From contig NW_019091416.1 of NCBI RefSeq assembly GCF_001949145.1, positions 669,728-733,727 of the forward strand: DNA of 64,000 nucleotides, read 5' to 3'. A program made the position numbers and the translations under genes. Positions 43,401-56,073 of this stretch are shown piece after piece. The notes under the pieces were generated by a model. It ran no database searches, had not been told where the DNA came from, and was given only the letters and a program-made list of their open reading frames with translations. The number at the start of each line of letters is the position of its first letter. Position 1 is the stretch's first letter. Source of the stretch: Acanthaster planci. Its lineage: Eukaryota > Echinodermata > Asteroidea > Valvatida > Acanthasteridae.

Positions 43401-46400
43401 CCAAAATAAATTTGTTGCATGTACTCATCATGCCCGGCATCAAATCTGCATATAAAGTGCTCATATAAGTACTTGTTCAAAAACCACTTCCAGGGGGTTT
43501 GCATGGCTGCCATCTTGCAGGCCGATGCTTTTGTTTCACAGGGTATGCAAAAAAGGAGGTTTCCCTTGTGGAACAAAAGAATTGCCGTGCAAGATGGCTA
43601 CCATGCAAAGCCTCTAATGATGGTGTTGGGAAGCGTGATTGAAGCCTGCTACGTGGCAAGGAATGGGCTCTGGCATTAGGCTGTTATCCCTTGTGAGCCT
43701 GTGTTGTTGGAAGAGCACCAGAATTCGGGCCTGGAGAACTGGAGGTCTTTAGGTCAAGTCCGTGGGCCCATTTCCTGGGTCTGCCAAGCACAGAAATTAG
43801 AGTTCCACACACAGAAATCACCTGACACCCCGTGCCCAAACCCTAGGAGACTGGTCTGAAAATGTTAAGTCTTTTCCAAGTAAATGCTTCCATATTTTCC
43901 CTGTTAAATTGTGACATTTTATGATGTGTTATCACTTTCTGAAAGCTGATCTACCATTTCAGGGGAAAGTAAATGATGTCTGCATATGGGAACTCTTACC
44001 CAGAAGTTCACAGAAGATTTTGCTCGCCACAAACCGAATTTGCTCATTGACTGGTTCTGCAATTGGTGGCTGTCAGAGCACATGAAAGTTTCAGAGCTGT
44101 TTTCCTCGCTTTACAGCACCACAAAAGTGGCCCCCTATTTTTCTGAACACCCCTTGCTTATTCAGGTTCCTAACCATGCACTGAGGTAACCAATCCAGTA
44201 TTAGATAGGTGCATAGGGGTATTACCAGATTTACAAGTCTTGTGGGCTTAGGTTGGAGTCCGTTGTTCATTTTCCATTTTAAAGCAGTAGCCACATGTAT
44301 TCCAAAGAGACAAATGTTTCTTTGCACTTCACATGAAGATGTCTCAGGTTTGTTTCTCAAGTTACTGATCAAGTAAATCATGAACTTCCACTTTATTGTT
44401 TTGTAGCCCTGAAATCTTATTTGATTAATCATGTTACCATGGTTACTGTTCCTGTGACACTCTAAGTAGACTGGATAAGTCTGATTTTTTACCTCCGGAC
44501 TGCAATCCAGAAGGCTTGGATTCATGTCCCGATTCAGGCATATTTGCTTGTCTCACCTTGATTGATTTCTATGTCTGTGACAGGTATGTTCCCGCGCTGA
44601 GGCTGCTCAGGCAGCAAGCCTTTGTCACCCATTTTCCTCCGACCCTCAGCGCAAGACTTGCAGCGAGGCTAAATGAGGTACTGTATATAATTTTTTTTTG
44701 GGCTTTGATTCTACGTATCTTGTTAGAAGATGAAAAGAGATGCGTCTAACCACTTTAATGATCAAGTGCTGATTTATGATTTCTCCAGATTGCCCGAAAT
44801 AATGCCATACGGACGGACATGACTGCACTGATGGCACTGTGTACCAAGGCTGACAATGACATACGGTCTTGTCTCAACACATTACAGGTATTTCTCAATA
44901 TTTACAATCAGAATAATCTTTTGTAGTGTTTCTATTCACTTGTTACCTATTGTATCTTTATTCCCTAAAAGTAACGCGGAAACTGTCTATTTTTTATTTT
45001 TAACCCCTTCGCTACGGAGGACTGCTCCTACCACCCCACCGNNNNNNNNNNNNNNNNNNNNNNNNNNNNNNNNNNNNNNNNNNNNNNNNNNNNNNNNNNN
45101 NNNNNNNNNNNNNNNNNNNNNNNNNNNNNNNNNNNNNNNNNNNNNNNNNNNNNNNNNNNNNNNNNNNNNNNNNNNNNNNNNNNNNNNNNNNNNNNNNNNN
45201 NNNNNNNNNNNNNNNNNNNNNNNNNNNNNNNNNNNNNNNNNNNNNNNNNNNNNNNNNNNNNNNNNNNNNNNNNNNNNNNNNNNNNNNNNNNNNNNNNNNN
45301 NNNNNNNNNNNNNNNNNNNNNNNNNNNNNNNNNNNNNNNNNNNNNNNNNNNNNNNNNNNNNNNNNNNNNNNNNNNNNNNNNNNNNNNNNNNNNNNNNNNN
45401 NNNNNNNNNNNNNNNNNNNNNNNNNNNNNNNNNNNNNNNNNNNNNNNNNNNNNNNNNNNNNNCGGTCAAAATAATCCCACCGTGAAGGGGCTCAAATCAA
45501 TAATATAATCAAATGTCACAAAATGTAGTGAAGGGTCATTTGCAGTCTAAAACAGCCGTAATTTTTTAACCTACCGCATTTTATTAATCTCAGCTGTCCA
45601 ATTGCAGATTGTGTAAAGAGAGTTAGTATTATTTGAGAGTTATCATTTTTGTCTTGCCGCAGTTTATCCACAGCCAGGGCAGAGTACTTAGCCTAGCCCT
45701 TGTCCACTCGTTGAGCATCGGCCAAAAAGACCGACATAAAGGCTTCTTTGCTATATGGCAGGACATATTCAAGCTACCGCAGCCAAAGAGGTTAGTGTAG
45801 TCTCACCATGGCAGTCACTTAATCTGAATTATTTATAGAATTTCCAGAAATTCTATGCGTAGTATTGAATAGAAATTATTCGAGTGAAATACGTGAAGAA
45901 CATCTGTTTTTTTCTCCCCAAGCTTTTTTTTTCAAATGTGCAAGTTAGTGCATGCTAATTTGAAACATGTGTTAGCTTTTGTCTGTAGGCTCTGAGTACT
46001 TAAAACCACCCCCCCCCCATATCACTGGAGGAAGAACATTGTTTTCCAAAGTTTGCTCATCAGGGTTAGTGTGACATATCTATTAGGATGGTTGTTGACC
46101 ACTATCGACGAAGATGAAGATGAATTTTCTCCCCCCCCCACTGTTCTATCAGGAAGCAGTATGCCAACCCCCACGACGTCGCAGCAGGCAAGGCTACGAT
46201 TGCCAGCGCAGCAGACGGTACCCTCGGTCTTGACGCCAGCAACCCGACGTCAGTGACAGCACGCTTCTACAATGTGCTGCAGCTGGCACAAGGGGCTGGT
46301 GACTATGACAAACTCATGCAAGGTATGACATTGACTGTGGCAACCATCTTGGTGTAGTTCCCAGAGGTCCTGTTACTTGTCACAATGAAGCGATTAATGA

Positions 46401-49400
46401 CAATGCTGGCACTTTTACATAGAGCCCTACATTGGTCACGCTGACAATTTGAAACCTTTTTTACGATAACATTATGATATTATTACTTCTTATTTTCACA
46501 TTACTGACATCAGTCACAAACAAAAAGCTATTAAAATATACTTTTTTCCATTCCAGGGATATTTGAGAACTATTTGGAGATGAAATTCAAGGACCCAAGA
46601 CTTGAGGCAGTGAGTAAAAATACTTTTTCTCTTTTCTAATCGTGTGAAATTGAATGCTCAATTTAAATTACTTGAAGAACAAAATTTAAGTTTCCTCGAG
46701 TCGGTGGCCCGTAACAGATTCACAGTGATATTGAGTGCACTGCCTCCTCTCCTTCTGTAATTGGAAGATCAAAAGTTTCCCCACGTATTTGGGATTTGCA
46801 GGGAAGTGACAAGTAATTCCTGCCCACAGAAATGAATATATTTGTAGTTCAAAGTGGGACTTCAGAATTTGGATCAGGAAATAAATGCTACCATTTAAGT
46901 TTTAGGTTTATCACATATCACACTAGGCGTAGCATTCACTATTAAATATGGGGCCTGTATGTATTCCACCTGCATTTGCCACTGATGGAGCTAAGATAGT
47001 GATGTTTAGAATACTTGTAACTGATACCTTGATCATTTTACTAAGTATTAGCTGCCGAGTTATGATCTGTAAAAACTTCGTTTAGGACCCATTGACATTC
47101 CAAGTGTATTTTACAAATGTTGGAGTGCATACTCTTGTAGTGTGTGAGAAGCACACCAGGAGATTTTTGGGGCAAGTGTGTTCAACTTTTGTGGCAAGTG
47201 TGCCAAGGATTTTCAGCCAAGCCTGCCCTGTAATGGCAAGCGTGCCCAGTAATTTCTGGCTAGTGTGCCAGTAATCACTTTACAATGTTAACCCTTGATT
47301 CTCAAGTGGGAAATATGTTTTGGCCCATTGCCCATTTGGTAATCTGCCTTGAAGAATCAGTGCAGTAGCTCAGAAGCTGTGCCAAAAGTCAGATCAATTT
47401 GTTTGCAGTGTTTTTTCCTCATGTGTTGTCAAAAAATTGACCAGTTACCTCTTCTAGTGCTGAAAAGCTTTGAGGAAGGTTTTTCATTGATGGGCCAAAA
47501 GTGAATGCTACTTTTCTGAAGTGGTAAATATGGGCACGTTGTTTTTCACACTTGTAGCTGAATCTGGCATCGGATTGGTTGGTCTTCTACGATCGCCTTG
47601 GGAGCGTCGTCGCACGCAGTCAGAACTACACCTTCTATCGGTATCTTGGCTACGTGCCAGTCGTGTTTCATCTTTTGTTTGCATCATCCTCGCAGCCCCG
47701 CCTTAAGTACCCAAATGCAGCATATGAGGTAAGTTCTGATTTGGGGGGGGGTAACCTGCAGCTCCTATCTGAACCTTTTTGGCATAACTCTGACTACATA
47801 GAGGACTGAAGTGATTACGTCACATGCACAATTATATTTGTAAGAGTCACACCAGTGCAAGAATTGGAACACAAACCAATGCACATGTACTCCATTCATT
47901 TACACTACACTGGTCAAAATGATGTTACATTTTGGTACTCTTTGAAGTCGGATGCAAGAAGTCGATGAAGACGATGGCTGAAGGAAGAGGATAAAATTGG
48001 ATCAAAGAAAACCATTTTTTTTTACATTTGTTTGTATTAGTTGAAGCTTGGCAAAATGTTGATTGTTTTAACCTTAACAATCCTGAACAATGGAAGATCA
48101 GGACTGTTAGGAAGTCCATAAAGGAGCCAGCTCAAAGAGGAGAATCTGGAGGAAGTTTTCTCAGCACAATTTCTTGGAACAGACTGACAGCATTTCACTA
48201 AGCCTTGGAAATTTACATTATTCAATCAAGTGACAATGAAGTGCGGAAAATCCGATTCAAACAAGTACTAGTTAAGTTGGGTTGGCCTCAATCCAAGTGT
48301 AACTCATCGTTTATTCCAACTTGAGTCTTGTATCAGGCAGTGTTGTAGTCGAGTCCATCTCGAGTCCTCTCAAAAACCAGTTATACTCCAATTTATGCTA
48401 TTGTTCACAGTCTTTTATCCTATATATTTTCATCCCATATATTGTTATAAATTTGTTTTCTTATTGTTTTTATTCTTACCCGGGGAGTGAATCTTATATA
48501 TATTGGACTTTGATGTCTTTTTCACAACCCTAAAGTTTGTTTGAAATAAATAAATACAAGTAACTGGGTTGAAGTGACAAAGGAATGCTTTTGTCACAGT
48601 TTTTCCGAATAGCTTGTGACTTGACCAAAAACTGGATAGCTTAAGGTGTACTTGCAGGGACCTGTGATAAACTCAACTACGACACTGGTATTAGGCAAAA
48701 TGCTTCCAGCTCCCTAGCGGGTTTTCTTCCTTACACAGAATTCAGTCAAGCAGACCAGGACCCAGAACTTGCTGACTACCATCCTGTCCGAGGTGTGTCC
48801 CAGCACGGCTTGCTTCTTGGACCCACGCATGGCAGTCACTCAGATCCTGCCCCTGCTTCTCATCATACTCCAGCCAACGTTCAGGCCGGTGAGTTGACCA
48901 TGCCACTGCCCAGTGGGTCAATTCGAAGCGCACCCGAGATTTTTCAGATGCACGTTCAAGGTCTGCCCTATCAGTGCGGCCCTATGCAGACTCGCACACA
49001 AACAACAAACTGGCTCCCTCTTCAAGATCGTGAGTGATGTGGAGTGTTTGCAAGTCTGGATGAAAAGTAATGCTGTGATGTACTGTCTTCATGAATACTA
49101 ATTGGTTGGCCTGGCCTTTGCTGCACCATTCTTCTGCTTGCGATCGTAACTTTGAAGTGCAGTGTTTCAAATGTCAGTTGCCGTTGTCATCCTGTGCTGG
49201 GCATTTACAAAATTGACCGTAATCCCAGGCAGTTCAGTAGAAAGAGCACCAGTAGTGCTGCAGCCGAACCGCCGAACCGAACCTTGACACCTACTTGCAG
49301 CACTAAGCGCTAGTGCTGAATGAAGAAGTAGATGTCTTCAAATTTGTGCAGGCGGCGCAAGCTGTGGCTGTTCTTTAAACTTTGCTGGCTGGAACCCTTG

Positions 49401-52065
49401 AAGTTAGAGAAACGAAGTAACTTTCAGCGTTTTAAGGGTTGGGGAAAACTTGAGAAAACCCTGTGTGTTCAAGAAAGGGCTGAAAACCAAATTAATCAAG
49501 GGGCCCAACAGGGAAGCAACTTTAGTCCTTGGAAAGTTGAGAGTAAGGGTTGTTCAATCAACTCAGTAATTCTAAAATTCCTAGGAGGTTTCTTTGGGAA
49601 AAAAATGAATCAATGTACTTTTGCATCTACTAACCCTGTTCACATCTGGTAAAACTTCTTGCTCATGGACACAAGCACATGTCCACTGCCTGTATCCGGA
49701 CCCTACACCACCTGAATTTTCCCCCCTTTTTAGGTGAACACTCAGTTATTCAATGCCCAAGAGAAGCAACAGCTGAAGGAAGTAATCAACACCATGATTG
49801 CCTACAACCTCACCTACAACCAGGAACGCAGCACCGAAGGGCAGTATAATTACGTCCTTGACCCGTATGTATGCAGTATATAACACAGTGGACCACTTTG
49901 AAACAAAAGAATGTAGGAATGAATATTGCAGTTGTTCTCAGGTATCTTTGTTTAGTTTTTTTCTAAAGTTTACAGATGAAGCTTTTAACACTGATTTTAC
50001 ATATGAATTGAATATTTTAATCGAAATTAAAAATTACAACTTTCTTGCCACAAATCATTTTTTTTTACTCTTATAGCTAGCTGTACAGTACTGTCCCCTC
50101 AAGAAGACTCTGTTAAATGTTTTGAAGGGGATTTTCAATTTAGGGTCATTGTCCCCAGCAAGCAGATGCACTGGCCAGTTGATATTTATGCGGGTTTTTT
50201 GTCTGGCAGAAATCTTGATTCCGTTGCGAGGTTCAGCAATACCCCTCCCACCAAGCAGATGACGTATGCGGCGAAGCAGCTTATTGCTAGAGAGGTAGGT
50301 TTATGTTGTAAACTCCCCTTTGGTATTTGACTTCAACCATGTTTAGCCACAGAGCAGTCACACCAAATAAATCAAAATGTCACCCTCTGTATGGCCCTCT
50401 CCAAAGCTTACCCTCCGTACACTTTTCTTTTTAGATATAGGGTGAGAGGTTTGCCGACAAAAAAGCAAATAATCAGTTGTTGCTTTCTCGGTAGATTGCT
50501 TTGGAGAAAATGCGACGCAGTGAAGCCACTATTGGAAGTAAAACTGGGTGAGTGGGAGTGATTTCCTTCATGTGGTGGGTGTCAGTCCTAAACCAACTTC
50601 TGCTCTAGTGTACTGGCGTGTGACATCATTTGAACCAGGAAGTGTAATGAAAACAAATGTAGTACTGGCGAGTGTTGGCTCAAGCGCTGTCTTTACGCGT
50701 ACAATTGTGCATGTTATATATTCACTTAGATACTCTAAAATGCCAATATTTAACAAAATCAGTTTAGTCCGTTATGTCTGGTGAACAGAAAATTCAACGT
50801 CGCATCATCAAAAAATCCCCTTGGGGGTGAAATGGCGGGTAGAATAAATAGTTGAGCATTCAATGTTTTGGTAGTGTACGCACTAAAGTGAGAAAATTTC
50901 TGAAAATGAAAACCAAAAAATAAAATGCATTATCATGCATTTGAAAAAATGGCCGAAGACTCTTCCAAAAACACCAGTTTTTCTTAAATCTAAATTACAA
51001 ATTTGATTTTTTTTGTCCAATTTGCTGACGGGAATGAAAATCAAACAGCTTAACGCATCCAAGTTTATCGGGTAATTGTCTGGCCTTGAAGTCACACTGA
51101 AGAGTTTTCAAACTATTCCAGTACCTGTAAGTAGGGTTTTACTTTGTGTTGGATGAAGCGCATCAACCCCTGTTATTTTGTTCCAAATTTCTCAAAGTGA
51201 TACCAAGAAGAGGACTAAACCTACGTCAGCCAAGAGAGACGAAGGGGCAGCCTCAACAAAGGTCCCGCGACACTTGGAGAAGCTACAGCCCAAAAAAGTC
51301 CAGGACGAACCAGAAAAGGTGAAAGAAAACGTCGCTTGAAATATTCTCAAAAACTTTCCGTGTATTTTGGGTTGCATTTTGTTAAGTATTTATCATTTTT
51401 GTAATCATGCTTCAAATTTTCTTCATTTACAGCCCACCAGAGATTTCTTTGGTCGGATTATCAAGAAGAAAACCCCAGAGCCCAAGTCAGGTGAGAGTGA
51501 TTTCTGCAATATTGTCAAATCCTTCAATGCAAACTTTTCCTTTGAATACTGGCGTACTTGCGTCGACATTTTACGGTCTAATGTAAGACTTGTTGCCTTG
51601 CCTGAGTAACTAGTCATCTTTGTTTTGAAGGGGTTGAATGTCCAGAATTATTGAAAAACTGATCTTCAAACACAAGTGCTTAAAGAGTGGCCTCATTTGA
51701 ACATCATCAAATTCTTATCCAACCTTTAGAGTCATTAAGATCCACAGTAGAGCGTAGCGGAGAAGGCAAAACGAAACACCGAAAAGAATAAAAAGAAACT
51801 AGATCATTCACTGAACTTAGCGCATATTTGCTCAATTTGGGGATGTCCTACAAGTGACCCGATAGTCGTGTTTCATTTGGTCACACGGACAGCTGATGCA
51901 ACGGACAGCAGCAGTGCCAGCAACGAGCCTGGGTCAAGTCAGAGCAGCAAGGCCGAGGCCAGACGGGAGCAGCAGGAGCAGCTCTCAGGCAAAGTCTGGT
52001 ATAAATTCAACCAGGGGTTCACCAACGCCGTGCGCAAGACAGTCCGCATCCAGGACCTGCTCTAA
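37439..52065 (+). CDS. CHTF18: CHTF18 / Ctf18, alternative RFC clamp-loader large subunit, complete, 23 exons
   Basis: AAA+ ATPase that with RFC2-5, DSCC1 and CHTF8 loads PCNA and supports sister-chromatid cohesion and Pol epsilon. Exons: 37439-37511, 38494-38799, 39528-39868, 40180-40272, 40378-40430, 40761-40923, 41401-41568, 42082-42212, 42608-42731, 43123-43259, 44584-44677, 44789-44887, 45663-45790, 46153-46322, 46557-46609, 47558-47728, 48739-48888, 49734-49864, 50210-50294, 50495-50547, 51198-51318, 51433-51490, 51893-52065. Total 3075 bases, 1024 aa (human 975), all in phase. Motifs: [18 protein letters not shown] (RFC box II), Walker [10 protein letters not shown] (416-424), Walker B LVIDEIDG (474-481), sensor 1 ICICND, sensor 2 NDIRSCLN (584-591), DFFGRI, and the C-terminal [15 protein letters not shown]...IQDLL that in Ctf18 binds Ctf8/Dcc1. 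Intron 7 uses a GC donor (41569). Exon 7 has a glutamine run. Confidence 0.97.
37797..38041. mobile_element. Hairpin MITE in CHTF18 intron 1
   Basis: CTCGTGATTCGGGGCAAGCT (about 37848-37867) is exactly complementary to AGCTTGCCCCGAATCACGAG near 37976-37996. Pairing continues outward through TTTGAATTC and AACACTGTT, giving arms of about 65 bp. No coding capacity. Confidence 0.7.
42244..42520 (+). repeat. tRNA-derived SINE (longest copy) in CHTF18 intron 8
   Basis: ACATGTAGCCCAGTGGTTAG (A-box) and GTCAGGGGTTGGAAAC (degenerate B-box) are followed by a conserved body (AAGTCACTTTACTCTGACTT, GAAGTGTAGTGCATATGAAT). The body matches parts of 32400-32560 and 47815-47925. It ends near TATAAATGAAGGCAG without a clear A tail. 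Confidence 0.65.
43298..43490 (+). repeat. Dispersed repeat, copy 2 (paired with 26917-27105)
   Basis: Aligns over most of its length with 26917-27105 (see GAAGTGCACCCTCA, GGTTCTTGCACGC, GCATATA). It lies in CHTF18 intron 10, immediately beside a hairpin at 43495-43620. Confidence 0.65.
43495..43620. mobile_element. Hairpin element with TGCATGG(C/T)(T/A)GCCATCTTGCA arms
   Basis: TTTGCATGGCTGCCATCTTG (43498-43517) is mirrored by CAAGATGGCTACCATGCAAA (about 43590-43609), and inner TTTTGTTTCACAGG by CTTGTGGAACAAAAG. The right half recurs at 20085-20205. CHTF18 intron 10. Confidence 0.65.
45042..45462. other. Assembly gap (421 N) in CHTF18 intron 12
   Basis: Unresolved bases. The sequences on either side, AACCCCTTCGCTACGG and CCGTGAAGGGGCTC, are near complements, so the gap falls in a likely hairpin repeat. 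No CHTF18 codons are missing, because exons 12 and 13 join in phase. Confidence 0.95.
47815..47925 (-). repeat. 3' fragment of the same SINE family
   Basis: Read on the minus strand, GTGTAGTGTAAATGAATGGA and TGCACTGGTGTGAC, ACAAATATAATTGTGCA align with 42390-42490 of the longest copy. It lacks the tRNA-like head. CHTF18 intron 16. Confidence 0.5.
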
Positions 52066-52747
52066 GGTTGGACTCCACTCTACGGCTCCTCTTCCCCGCA
52101 TCCAAGCATTGAACTTTCGATCTAATTGAAATTGACTAAGACTACACTTTTTAAGTGTGTAACAAATAAGGTGTCAGTGATAAGTTTATATTACTATATA
52201 GTTTAGGCAGAAATAGCGTCCCGATTTTCACTTTATCTCCTCATCTCTTTATCGTCACGATGAGATAACTTGAGGATGATTTGCTCTCCTGAACATCTTA
52301 GAATGCAGTACTGTAAGCTCATCCGTCACAAATTGATCATGAACCAATCACAAGTCATCCAGTCCCAAGCCATGAACTATTCAAACGAGCCATGCATTCA
52401 TTTGCTTAGTAACCCATCCTGTGGATTGACGGTGTACTTAAAGGTTATAGCCAGACTTGAGATAAGATTCAACTGTAACTCTGATGGAACATAATTTTCA
52501 GCAACTAATGAAGAATGTGTTGTTTTGTTTGGGCTGTCAAGCAGAATTCCTTCAATGAAATATTATTTTCTCTCTGAATGCATTTATTTTATTTTTTACT
52601 CATTTTGTTGTCAAGAGAAAAGTGTCACAAAGAATCTGAAAAGACTTGAAAAGGAAGAGCACAGGAAATGTTAGAGAATTAGTTCTCTTTGTAAAAGTGA
52701 TAATTGATCCCATTATGAACAAATTTGTCTACGAAATCGACTCTGTT

Positions 52748-52753
52748 AATAAA
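52748..52753 (+). terminator. CHTF18 polyadenylation signal AATAAA
   Basis: Canonical AATAAA 683 bases beyond the CHTF18 stop, followed by A- and CA-rich sequence. It is the first canonical AATAAA I see downstream on the plus strand. Confidence 0.55.
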
Positions 52754-55635
52754 CAAGCATAAACCAAAACAAGCACCTCTTGTGCCAGCCACATGCATTT
52801 GTTACAACTTCATAGCCCTCCCATAAAAATACCTTCAATTTCACAGTGCTTTTTCCCACAAAATTTGTTACATTGTTTATCATATTTTGTTACTATTACG
52901 TACACCTGATGGAATAGGTAGAGATGCTTTGAACATGGAGTACCGAGTAATTGGTATCCTACGCCCCCGAGAGATTCTATTTAATATCCATCTAATGGTT
53001 CACTTTAGTCTGGTGTCATTGTGCAGTAACGGAAGCCCCTGCATGTCCCAGTTTCAGATATCAGTGACGAGGGCTGGCAGAACACTTTCCAATTTCTTGA
53101 AGTTGGTAATAGCAAAAATTATGCTTTGCACCAAAAAGTCCTTCATGCTTAGCATTAAACGGTTACCAACCAAATTTGTCCTGTGATGCATGTATCAACT
53201 TTGACTGGTTCTCAGCTAGGATTTTCCTGATTCTGTCTCGTGTTCATTTGTTTTCTTTCCATTTTCTGAATGAGGAATGGATGTTTTCACGATAAGCAGG
53301 GGTGCGATGTCTCAATATTTTTCTGGATTTCAGGATTTTTTAGCCCACAAATTCTGGATTTCTGAAAGATCAATCATTTATGTTTTGCTCATTTTTGTAG
53401 TTTGTACCTAAAATTTGTGCCAAATTACACTGAGCCCCGCCTCTTCACAGTGTTCTGTTGTCGAAACATCTCCTCTGCTAGATATTTCGTGTATTATCCC
53501 TCATCCCCCCTCATCTCACACTTTGTAAGACAGCTTTGGATATTCTGTTAAGCAGCACTTCTTCTCTGCTTAGCACCTTAGCCTAATTGGCCCGAGGGTC
53601 TTGTTTCACCAGCCAGCCATCAGAGTAATTGTCACGAGGCAGGCCAGGCTTACCTTGGAGCCTGCCTTCGTTTGTCCCGTCACTCAACGCTCTGAGTCAG
53701 ACGGTGGTTGCTGGATGGAGAGCTCAAGAAATGGCCCGGCAGAACATTTGGAGAATATCAATGTATCAGTGCTGCAGAAGTCACCGCATGAAAATTATTT
53801 TCTTCTGACAAATCTTGGGAGAGGAATACAGAAAAGAACATGTAGCTTTTCTTTTAATGATACTCCAGTTCTTTGAAAGGCACTGAGTGCACCGGGGGTT
53901 TGAATCGAGTCCGTGAAGGGGAAATCTGAATTGAAAATCACACCACTGACACATAATTCGTCTGAATAACACAATAAGAAGAGCCATGGTTTTATCAAAG
54001 AGCAAAAGTGTTGAAAGACACCCAATACCATTAATTTGTCAGGCAATTTAACTTTGATTCACGGGAATAAATGCAACTTATTGCTCTGATTATCGCGGCC
54101 AGTCTCCGATGTACAACAGTTTATAAGCAGCGGCTTTTGGCAAATCATAAGCGGTAAATTGCATGATAGGAATTGGCCACGAGACACAAACCCCAACATT
54201 TTTATACAAATTCTCACCCCAGTAGATTCTTTGTATGACATGCAAAGTTGGAAAATGCAAAATGGTTGAACGAAATTTGACTTGAGGTTGGCGAGACTTG
54301 TCTGTGTTGGGGGCCTAAGACTCAGTGATGGTGTATTCTCTCGACTCGTATAATTGCTGTAGTAGCACCGTTAGAAGAGGGGCCCGATTAATTCCCAGTT
54401 CGACAGTCATTGTCCGTGTACAGGCGTGTCATACATAGTGTAGACCTGCACAAAAGAAGTCCACATAATGCAGGGTACTTTGGCGTTGTGTGGACTTGCG
54501 CATGTCCACACAAGGTTTCCCTTCTCTGGAAAAGGGGTTTAGAGGTATTCTGGGGTAGAAGTCATCTGTGGTAAAAGGAAGAAGAATAGTCAAGGAAACC
54601 TTGTAAAAAAAAAACAGCCAAAAATGATTATTTTCACTGAGTTTTCTTAACTGCACGAAAACAAAGGAATGTCCACAGTATGTAGGCCTATGTAACGTAA
54701 ACGTGTGGTTACACTGCGGAGAAGCATGGAGCTTGGAACACCATTGACCATGCATAAATTCAGTCAATCGTGCGTGTGGCGTTATTGGAAACACGTCTGG
54801 ATCGGTGGACCCGACTCCAGGGAGTTGCCATGGCGTTCGTAGACTGTGTCTAATGGGGCGTGGGCTGTCACAACAAAAGGCAATTCGATACCAGGCCGTA
54901 TTAAAGTTGAAGGCTCCTCGCGCCTGTCATCAATATAAAATTTCTGTCATCTGTTCTTTCAACTCTTGTTACAAATTTTATTCCTAGATTCATTATAATA
55001 ATGCCGGTCATGTTCATTGTTACCTGAGGCGTCTCATAAATAACGACACTTTTGTAAGTGGTACTACTTGTTCATGATTTATTTTTGTTTACTGTATAAA
55101 CGGCCGATGATAAGGTGGATTGTAAATATTTTTGTGTAATCCAAAGTATCAACTTTATTAGGTCATACCCTGTAACGGACCAAAATGGGGCCGACCACCA
55201 TATGCCGGGTAATTTATCCGTGCTGATAGGTGTCACTCACTTCGGCACCAGACTGTGCATGTTATGCCATGTGAGAAAACTAGGCTATACGCGACGAACA
55301 TCATCATTAGGCATAGCGAAGATTACTTTCGATGAGCACTCATAATGTATACACGGCCTGCAGCAGGCGTCCACGGTTACAGTAAAATGATAACAAGGAA
55401 TGAAAGAAAATAATTACAATATTGAATAATTCGACTTTTGTAACCATTTTAGGTCATGATTTTTGGGAACAGGGAACATTTTCATTGGTTGGGATCTAGC
55501 TAGCTCTCAGGAAATGTGTACTCTCGTAGGGGATACGGGGACATCATGGGTTCTGAAAAAAATGACTTCCGACAACAGTTTTCCCCATACTATTTAGTTA
55601 GTGTCAGTTGGAAAAGGGATTACAGCATGCCTGAT
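52754..55635. other. Intergenic, no supported gene
   Basis: The short frames here (for example 53601-53876 plus) match nothing recognisable and lack splice context. An AATAAA on the minus strand (55078-55083) could serve the candidate gene at 55636-56073. Confidence 0.5.
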
Positions 55636-56073
55636 TCACAGGAAATTTTTTTTCACGCGTTGATATTCACTTATTCCAGTGTTTAATGTTTGATTGAACT
55701 CCTTTCCGTATGCCAACTCATTTAGATAATGGAGGGCATTCAGTCTTCCAAGACTCCGGAACGCACCTCTGCGAGAAAGGGAGGTTTTGTAGCGGGAATC
55801 ATTTTTTGCGCATATAGACACCAACTTCCTCGGGAGTTCCTCTAAAAGAAAGAAAGAAAGATCGATGTTTCCAGCCAGTTGACTTCAGGAACGTTTCTGA
55901 TGGTTGTTTCTTGTCTTAACGTTACTTTGAGGGTGAAATTGCTCTGCAAAATATTCTCCTCACATAGCATCGAGCTCCATAAGTTTGGGTGTGGAGAAGT
56001 TAGAGGTGTCTACCTCCTCGGAAAGTCGTTCGATCTCGGCTGTCCGTTTCTTCTTCCTACAGACATCGGCCAT
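55636..56073 (-). CDS. Candidate two-exon gene of unknown function
   Basis: I do not recognise this protein. Exon 1, 56073-56014, reads MADVCRKKKRTAEIERLSEE and stops at a GT donor (GAG|gtagac). Exon 2 follows a strong pyrimidine tract (TTTCTTTCTTTCTTTTAG) and, using the second of two adjacent AGs, starts at 55839 with ELPRKLVSICAKND and runs to a TGA at 55636. This gives 87 aa, basic, with a helical leucine-rich stretch (SLGRLNALHYLNELAY). A good internal donor (AGAG|gtgcgt, near 55772) could instead splice to a further exon I cannot find. The ATG lies in modestly CpG-rich sequence and an AATAAA lies 550 bases downstream. It could be a real small gene, the 5' end of a longer one, or chance. 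Confidence 0.3.
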
